Source: a halophilic archaeon J07HX64 (GTDB lineage: Archaea > Halobacteriota > Halobacteria > Halobacteriales > Haloarculaceae). Taken from it: DNA of 9,776 nt. Shown in pieces: positions 4,454 through 9,776 of the stretch. The stretch spans positions 2,288,590-2,298,365 of the forward strand of contig KE356579.1 of the NCBI GenBank assembly GCA_000416085.1. Reading direction: 5' to 3'. The notes beneath the pieces are model-generated. The model was given only the letters and a program-made list of their open reading frames with translations. It was not told the origin of the DNA and made no database searches. How positions within the stretch are numbered: position 1 is the stretch's first letter; each line of letters starts with the position of its first letter. Both the position numbers and the translations under genes were made by a program.

Positions 4454-5730
4454 TCAGGTGGTGACCGGGTCTCGACGACAGACCGTGCCGCCCGCTGCCC
4501 GCTCTCCATCGCGCCCTGAATCGCAGACCACTCGGTGTAGTCGCCGGCGAGGTACACCTGACCCGCCGGCTCGTCGACATCCGGCAGGTCCGACCGGAAG
4601 CCCGGCGGTTGTGAGAACTGCGCGAACTCGATCCGGTCGGTCCGTAACAGCTCCAAGCCGGCGACACTGTGCTCGGGATACCACGCCGCGAGCGACTCGG
4701 CCACCTCCGCGGCGAGGCTCCCGTTATCCGCGGACTGCTCGCCGAGGAACGTCGCGCTCAGCAGGTGGCTCCCGTCGGGGGCGTACTCCGGGGCGGCGGC
4801 CGACAACACCGCAACCTGGTTCGGTCGGCCGTCGGCGGCGTTCAACAGGAGTCGATTACCCGTGTCGAGTTGCTGGTGCTCCGGGAGTGAGAAGTACTGC
4901 GTGACACAGCCGCGGCCGGCCGTTGGAATCCGCTCACAACCGGTCAACTCGCGTGCCGACTCCGGGTCTGTCGCCACCACGGCCGCGTCTGCACCGACTG
5001 TCTCGGCAGGTGTCTCGACTGTAACCCCACGTTCCTGCCTCTCCGGTGTCACACTCTCGACTGGTGTACCGGTTTCGACTGTCACGCCGGACGTCTGCGC
5101 CCGCGCCGCCAACTGGTCCGGAATCGCACCCATCCCCGCCGCCGGGACCGCCGCGGTCCCCTGTGCGAGCATCTTGAACGTGTACTCGAAGACGGCGCGT
5201 GAACTCGACAGTGAGCGGTCGAGTGTGATGCCGCCGTAGAACGGGGCCGCGAACCGCTCGCGGAACCGCTCGGAGAACCCACGTGCCTCGAGATACGACT
5301 CGATCGTCTGGCCGTCGTTGTCGAGCAACTCCTCCGCGGACGCCCGCAGCAGCTCCTGACGCAACCGGAGCACCCGGAGTTTGTCCCCGACAGTAATGTC
5401 ACGGTTGAACAGTGTCCTGACACCTGCCACGAGGTCCGCAAACGGGTCAGCCACAGTTGTTCGTCGGCCGGGCCGGGCGAGTGTTGCACCCGGCGCAAAC
5501 GGGCGCAGGGAGAGCGCCTCGCGATCGAGTTCCGCGACGACTGCGGGGTAGGAGCTGAACACCACCTGGAACCCGCGGTCGAACGTGAACCCGTTCTGGT
5601 GGTCGCTGTGGACACGTCCGCCGAGACGGTCGTCACGCTCGAACAGTGTCACCGCGAGTCCCTCGTCGGCGAGGTGACGCGCCGCGACGAGTCCGGCGAG
5701 ACCGCCACCGGCGACGACGACGTCTGTCAT
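4450..5730 (-). CDS. FAD-dependent oxidoreductase of the amine oxidase/protoporphyrinogen oxidase/phytoene desaturase superfamily
   Basis: The 426-residue protein begins MTDVVVAGGGLAGLVAARHL, an FAD-binding Rossmann motif (Gly8 to Gly13). It continues with Glu31, which would contact the FAD ribose, and the GGRV motif at 37-40. A conserved central block, GMGAIPDQLA near residue 200, and the C-terminal FAD motif LAGDYTEWSAIQGAMESGQ (394-412) complete the family pattern. Such flavoenzymes oxidise amines, carotenoid precursors or porphyrinogens; the substrate is not evident and no carotenoid or heme gene is adjacent. The frame is open 37 codons further upstream, but ATG 5730 begins directly at the Rossmann strand. 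It lies 41 bases after the large surface-protein gene on the same strand, so it could be co-transcribed. TTTTG near 5754-5758 on the minus strand may be its own weak promoter. Confidence 0.88.
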   Translation of the reverse strand: MTDVVVAGGGLAGLVAARHLADEGLAVTLFERDDRLGGRVHSDHQNGFTFDRGFQVVFSSYPAVVAELDREALSLRPFAPGATLARPGRRTTVADPFADLVAGVRTLFNRDITVGDKLRVLRLRQELLRASAEELLDNDGQTIESYLEARGFSERFRERFAAPFYGGITLDRSLSSSRAVFEYTFKMLAQGTAAVPAAGMGAIPDQLAARAQTSGVTVETGTPVESVTPERQERGVTVETPAETVGADAAVVATDPESARELTGCERIPTAGRGCVTQYFSLPEHQQLDTGNRLLLNAADGRPNQVAVLSAAAPEYAPDGSHLLSATFLGEQSADNGSLAAEVAESLAAWYPEHSVAGLELLRTDRIEFAQFSQPPGFRSDLPDVDEPAGQVYLAGDYTEWSAIQGAMESGQRAARSVVETRSPPD

Positions 5731-5750
5731 GTCCAGACTCCGGGTCGCCG

Positions 5751-5762
5751 GCGACAAAACCG
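5751..5762 (-). promoter_or_regulatory. Weak candidate promoter of the FAD oxidoreductase gene
   Basis: On the minus strand GGTTTTGTCGC lies 21-32 bases before the ATG at 5730, the position expected for a TATA element of a leaderless transcript. It is a poor match, and readthrough from the gene ending at 5772 is an equally good explanation. Confidence 0.25.
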
Positions 5763-5771
5763 CTGTGCCGG

Positions 5772-8700
5772 TCAGGGAACCGGACTGCAGTGTTGTTCCG
5801 TCTGCTCGAACCTGCCGACAACGGGGTAGGTTTCGGTACACTCGGGGTCCTCGTCGTCACGGTCACCGACACCGATACCCCCCGGGGGTACGACCACGAC
5901 GAGCAGCGACCGGCCGTCGAAGTCGATCGGCTCGACCCGGCCGAGACGACGGCTCTCGCCGGCTATCTCCGTTTCGACGGTCGTGTTCTCCCGGACGTAG
6001 GTGGTGCTCGTCGCACGCCCCGGTGCGCTCATGTTCGCTGCCACCTCGAAGCGGGTGTACTGGCCGTCGGCGTCGATGTCCCAGAGGTTCATCGTTGCCG
6101 CCCACATCGTCGGAACCGGCAGAATCGGCAGTCCCGCGGGGACCCGAACCGGTGTGTCGATATCGCTCCCGTTCCCGACCCAACTCTCGTACTCCGAGAG
6201 GTCGAACGTGCCGTTGTCGACGTACGCGTCGAGTCGGTCCCTGACGATATCCGACGAGACGTCCGCCAGCGCCTCCCGTGTCTCGTTGTCGAGGTCCTCG
6301 ACGAGACTGGTGCTCTCGAGCGTTACTGTCGCGTTCGCCGCCGCACGGTCGAGTGCCGGCCGCACCGCCGACGCGACGACCGCTCGCCACTCGTTATCGT
6401 TCAGACTCTCCGCGTACGGCGGTCGCTCTATCTCCCCGTCATCGAGTGCGGTGCTGATACCGGTGGCCAGCGAGTCGGTGGCGTTCCCGCCGCCGACCGC
6501 GATTGCTGCCTCCGCCGTGCTGTGTGCATCTGTTACGTTCGTGGCCGCCTCCGCTACCGTCTCCACCACCGTCGCATGTGTCTCGTCGAGGTACGGCGGC
6601 CAGAACAAGGGCGCGTCTGGCTCCACATCGTACACCTCGCGAACTATCTCGACACCCATCTCGTCGGCGAACTCGTCGAGTCCGCTGTCGACTGCTATCT
6701 CGAGGCTGTCGGTGAGCGACCCGAGCTCCCCGTCGCTGGCGTAGCTTTCGTCTGCCGCCGCCGCGTCCTCGGCGAGTGTGCCCGCCCGGAGCGCCTCCCC
6801 GGCCGTGCGCAGTGTCAGCTCCGCGTCACTGTCACCACCCAGATTGAGCGTGTCGAGGACACTGTTCAGGATACCGTTGACAACTGTGTCGTAAGGTAGT
6901 TTGAGGTAGTTCCTGTTCTTCGCGGCGAGCGGCGAGAAGTTCCCGCCCTGCTCGACCGCCGGCACCTCCTCGCTCGTGATCACCTCCCCGGCGAGGTACG
7001 TCGGGGACCCGCTCACCTCGTACGTTATCTCCGGGGTCAGCTCCGGCGAGTCCAGCGACGGGCTGCTATCCTCACCACCGGTTACCCCCTCGACCCCCTG
7101 CTGGAGGAACGACAGTACGTCGTCGAGACTGCTGTCGATACCGTCGAGATGGCTGTCGAGCTCACCCATCACCGCCCCGTGTGCGCCGTCGAGACGGTCG
7201 AGATCCTCAACGAGTTGCTCGAAGTAGGCCTCCCGGACCTCGTAGACCACCTGCTGGCCCACGCTCTCGTACTGTTGCTCGCGGTCGAGATACTCCGCCT
7301 GCTGTCTCGACACCGCCGCGGCGAGCTCCCCTACCGGGCCGGTTTCGTTCTCGCCACGTATCAGTTCCGTTCGCTGGAATGTGTGATTGATCCGCTCGAC
7401 AGTCTGCTGTAGCTGTGATATATCCTCGATGGCCGTCGAGACAAGCTTTGCCTCCTCGTCGGTGTCGAGTTCCAGTGTCACCTCCTGCGTGCCCGACAGG
7501 TCGATCTGGCTCCCGCCGGTGACGTTGTCCCACCGGTCGGCGAGCCAGCCCTCCAGTGCTGCCAGACTCGTGCCGCCGAGGACCGCCTCAGCGATTCGCC
7601 TCTCACTGTCGGCGTAGTTCCGGAACCCAGTCGGCACAGTCCGTGGTTCGTCTGTCGACCCCGGACCGCGCCTGTAGCTGTACTCCACACTCAGATTCCC
7701 GTTGTACGCGTCGCTGTGCAGGTCGGGGGCGGTCTCGCTCTCGACCAGCCGAACAGTCCCCCTCACGTCGATTGTACCGGTTGCTACCGTCTTTTGTATC
7801 TCTGTCGAGCCGTTCTCGGTCCACTCCCAGGTCTGCTCGTCGGTCACCTCGATACCAGCGCCCAGGTCCGTGAACTCGTGGTAGGTTCCGTCTACCTCCG
7901 GGTTCCCGGGGACCACCGTGCCGCTGTCGACGCTGACCCCGCTGTGAACCCGCTCGGTGTCGATGAGTGTCGCATCGGGGTGTGGCGGAGTGTGGTCGAA
8001 CTCCGGCCCGGTTGTGGTCAGTTCGGCGTCGATATCTGTCTCGATTGTGAACACCCGCTCGATTGCCCCCGCGATGGAGTGTTCACCCGACCCCGCAATC
8101 AGCGTCCGGAGCGGGGAGTAGGCGGTCTCGTTGACGCCGATTGTCTGTTCCTGATTCATTCCCGTGGCCTCACCCAGCAGTTCGACGGTGTCCGGCGCCT
8201 CCGGCAGCGCCCCGCTGTGTTTCTGGCCGAGGACCCACTCGCTCGCCTCGCAGATGTCGCTCGCGATATCGGACCCGCCGTTACTGTACCCGTTGTACAG
8301 CCCTTCGGCATCCTTTGCGGCCATACAGAGCCAGCCACGGCGGACCGCAGTATCCAGGTTCGGGTCGGCCGCGCCGAACACATCCTGCTGGGTGCGGTAG
8401 AGGGCGCTGTTTGCCGAGGGTATCACGTGCCGGTTGGCGATCACCTCGGTCACCGGCAGGCCGCCGTACTGTGCGTACCCGCGGACCCAGCCCAGCACGT
8501 AGGTCCGTGCGTTGAACCGTTGTGAGAAGCTCCCGCCGCTCGTGACACCGGCGTCGAGACGTTCCTGGAACGCCTGTGTGCGGTCGTGCTGCTGGAGGAC
8601 GGGGCTCGGCACCGACAGCGTGACTGTCTCGTTTCGTGAGGCGACACGCTCGCCACCCCGGGTCGCCACGAGTTCGATACCCCCGAGTTCGAGTTCGAGC

Positions 8701-9176
8701 AGCCCCGGCTCGGTCTCCGAGAGTTCGACCCTGTCGAGCGCCTGCTCGAAGCTTCCGTTGTCACTGATCGGCGGGAGAGACACCGTGGTTCGGATATCGC
8801 CGACACGCTGTCCGGTGTCTGCGAACCGCTCCTGTGCCTCTATATACACCAGCGCCTCGAGGTACGACACGAACGGACGGTCCCCGTCAAGTCTGTTACC
8901 GTAACTCGTGTTCGACGGGAGTGTCAGCGGTTCAGCGGCGGCCTGCTGTGCGGCGCTCGCGGTCGCGTCCCGGAGCGCTGTCTGTACCGCCGACTCGGTC
9001 CGGTCCATCGCCAGCGCCGGGTCGGTGTCGGTCTCCCCCGGGCCGCGGGCCTCCAGATACCCGACGACCGCGACCGCCGAGACGAGCAACAGCACCGCTA
9101 CGATCGCGAACGGTACTCGTCCACGGCTGCCCCGGCGAAGCCCAGTCGACCCGTGCCCGCTGTCGATGCCCGTCAT
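5772..9176 (-). CDS. Large surface-anchored haloarchaeal protein, DUF7286-like
   Basis: The 1134-residue protein has a basic N-terminus (LRRGSRGR) followed by one membrane helix, about residues 21-41 (VPFAIVAVLLLVSAVAVVGY). The rest has no further membrane segment and should lie outside the cell. About 18 N-X-S/T sequons are spread over the exterior part, suggesting AglB glycosylation. A helical, probably coiled-coil stretch spans residues about 580-700 (RINHTFQRTELIRG, YESVGQQVVYEVREAYFEQL, DLDRLDGAHG). Four cysteines, 284, 309, 1113 and 1130, could form two disulfides. The C-terminal block GLPILPVPTMWAATMNLWDI (about 1011-1030) resembles what I recall of the DUF7286 family, found in loci with T2SS/type IV pilus-like ATPase and membrane genes. 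Its role there is unknown. It starts within the stop codon of the upstream gene (ATGA), so the two are co-translated. Codons match the neighbours; I see no break. Confidence 0.65.
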   Translation of the reverse strand: MTGIDSGHGSTGLRRGSRGRVPFAIVAVLLLVSAVAVVGYLEARGPGETDTDPALAMDRTESAVQTALRDATASAAQQAAAEPLTLPSNTSYGNRLDGDRPFVSYLEALVYIEAQERFADTGQRVGDIRTTVSLPPISDNGSFEQALDRVELSETEPGLLELELGGIELVATRGGERVASRNETVTLSVPSPVLQQHDRTQAFQERLDAGVTSGGSFSQRFNARTYVLGWVRGYAQYGGLPVTEVIANRHVIPSANSALYRTQQDVFGAADPNLDTAVRRGWLCMAAKDAEGLYNGYSNGGSDIASDICEASEWVLGQKHSGALPEAPDTVELLGEATGMNQEQTIGVNETAYSPLRTLIAGSGEHSIAGAIERVFTIETDIDAELTTTGPEFDHTPPHPDATLIDTERVHSGVSVDSGTVVPGNPEVDGTYHEFTDLGAGIEVTDEQTWEWTENGSTEIQKTVATGTIDVRGTVRLVESETAPDLHSDAYNGNLSVEYSYRRGPGSTDEPRTVPTGFRNYADSERRIAEAVLGGTSLAALEGWLADRWDNVTGGSQIDLSGTQEVTLELDTDEEAKLVSTAIEDISQLQQTVERINHTFQRTELIRGENETGPVGELAAAVSRQQAEYLDREQQYESVGQQVVYEVREAYFEQLVEDLDRLDGAHGAVMGELDSHLDGIDSSLDDVLSFLQQGVEGVTGGEDSSPSLDSPELTPEITYEVSGSPTYLAGEVITSEEVPAVEQGGNFSPLAAKNRNYLKLPYDTVVNGILNSVLDTLNLGGDSDAELTLRTAGEALRAGTLAEDAAAADESYASDGELGSLTDSLEIAVDSGLDEFADEMGVEIVREVYDVEPDAPLFWPPYLDETHATVVETVAEAATNVTDAHSTAEAAIAVGGGNATDSLATGISTALDDGEIERPPYAESLNDNEWRAVVASAVRPALDRAAANATVTLESTSLVEDLDNETREALADVSSDIVRDRLDAYVDNGTFDLSEYESWVGNGSDIDTPVRVPAGLPILPVPTMWAATMNLWDIDADGQYTRFEVAANMSAPGRATSTTYVRENTTVETEIAGESRRLGRVEPIDFDGRSLLVVVVPPGGIGVGDRDDEDPECTETYPVVGRFEQTEQHCSPVP

Positions 9177-9776
9177 CGTTTTTTTGTCCAGGTGGTGACA
9201 GCGACTGTTACCTCGCCCGTCGAGACGGCACTCGCGGCGTCCACCGGCGTCTCGAAGCTCCCGAGCCCTCCAACCAGCCTATCTGTGAGGCCGTCGACGA
9301 GGCTGTCGGTCATCGCCGCCGCGTCGGCGGTCGACGGGTCGAACCCACCGAGTTCGCCGCGAGCCACCCCGGCGGCGTCGGCGAACCGGAGGAAGCGTGA
9401 CACGACGACCGCCCGCTCGACACCATCGGTCTCTAGTTGTCGCTGCGTGTCCCCCAGTGTGTCACCGACGACCGCCTCCGTGACAGCCCGGGCGACAGCT
9501 TCGTACCCCTCACCTCTGTTTACCGCGTCGAGTGCGTCCTCGCGGGCTGCGGGGAGCTCACTCGCGACAGTCGTCCGTGCGACGCTTCGCTGTGCCTCGC
9601 GGGGGACCGGTCGGCCGAACGTGGCGGTTCCCCGGACCGACGAGCCCTCGAACGGCTCCCAGACCGCCGTCACGTTCGCCGCGGAGTTTGCACCGACCAG
9701 ACTGACGAACAGCTGTTCGTCCAACGTCTCCCCGTACTCCTCGCCGACCGCGAGCGGGTACACCGGACCCTCACCG
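9173..9776 (-). CDS. C-terminal 200 residues of a haloarchaeal secretion/pilus-locus protein (DUF7284-like), 5' end outside the window
   Basis: The frame is open to the window edge, so the start is not seen; a GTG at 9761-9763 is more likely an internal valine than a start. The visible part contains DEQLFVSLVGANSAANVTAV, an alternating alpha-helical middle rich in Ala, Arg and Glu (PREAQRSVARTTVASELPAA), and a final strand VTVAVTTWTKKR that ends next to the following gene. One sequon (NVT) is present and there are no cysteines. The first part would be expected to carry a membrane anchor. I recall similar proteins as DUF7284, encoded beside DUF7285 and DUF7286 in archaeal type IV pilus/Tad-like clusters, but this is memory of a pattern rather than an alignment. 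Its TGA (9173-9175) overlaps the ATG of the large surface protein gene. Confidence 0.55.
   Translation of the reverse strand, partial: GEGPVYPLAVGEEYGETLDEQLFVSLVGANSAANVTAVWEPFEGSSVRGTATFGRPVPREAQRSVARTTVASELPAAREDALDAVNRGEGYEAVARAVTEAVVGDTLGDTQRQLETDGVERAVVVSRFLRFADAAGVARGELGGFDPSTADAAAMTDSLVDGLTDRLVGGLGSFETPVDAASAVSTGEVTVAVTTWTKKR

Noticed and set aside
5731..5841. Upstream start extending the FAD enzyme by 37 residues
   Set aside because: The extension overlaps the end of the large surface-protein gene, is basic and low in motif content, and the Rossmann strand starts directly at ATG 5730.
5646..6899. 417-residue open frame on the plus strand
   Set aside because: It lies opposite the FAD enzyme and the large surface protein. 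Its product is very rich in Arg, Val and Cys and lacks the acidic haloarchaeal composition. It is a GC-rich shadow frame.
7716..8525. 269-residue open frame on the plus strand
   Set aside because: It is opposite the large surface-protein gene, whose minus-strand frame has sequons, acidic composition and continuous coding character. No motif or start signal supports the plus frame.
1..9776. CRISPR array, tRNA, rRNA, complete insertion sequence, toxin-antitoxin pair or defence operon
   Set aside because: I looked for regularly spaced repeats, cloverleaf-like sequence, transposase motifs and paired small genes on both strands and found none.

Overview
The window is haloarchaeal (class Halobacteria) chromosomal DNA. 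It is GC-rich with strong G/C preference at third codon positions, its proteins are rich in Asp and Glu, promoters resemble archaeal BRE/TATA elements, several genes look leaderless, and ribosomal protein genes of purely archaeal/eukaryotic type (L7Ae, S28e, L24e) are present. No species can be named from the sequence alone.

Layout. Positions 1-758 hold no intact gene. A possible C-terminal fragment of a plus-strand gene lies at the left edge. A minus-strand stretch (about 93-758) reads like protein only when at least two frame changes and two in-frame TAG stops are ignored, so I call it a decayed gene. Positions 759-1010 hold the promoter and leader of a tight four-gene operon, rpl7ae-rps28e-rpl24e-ndk (1011-2272), in which the last three genes are translationally coupled by very close or overlapping starts and stops. 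A 230-base convergent intergenic region separates it from a minus-strand tatA (2503-2844). This diverges from a single-cysteine peroxiredoxin gene (2998-3483). A leaderless HD-domain hydrolase gene follows (3617-4453), with a perfect inverted repeat between its TATA-like box and its start codon. It converges on, and overlaps by four bases, a minus-strand FAD-dependent oxidoreductase gene (4450-5730).

The right 40% (5772-9776, minus strand) encodes a very large surface-anchored protein (1134 aa) preceded by the C-terminal 200 residues of a second exported-type protein. The two genes overlap by ATGA. They resemble the haloarchaeal DUF7283-DUF7288 group, which as I recall sits beside a type II/IV secretion ATPase and membrane protein (archaeal type IV pilus/Tad-like loci). 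The machinery genes are not in the window.

Functionally the window joins translation and nucleotide housekeeping (ribosomal proteins, NDP kinase), protein export (TatA), redox defence (peroxiredoxin), two enzymes of unknown substrate, and the edge of a probable surface-appendage locus. I see no CRISPR array, tRNA, rRNA, complete insertion sequence or defence system. The least explained items are the decayed gene with TAG codons, the large sequon-rich surface protein, and the operator-like repeat before the HD gene.
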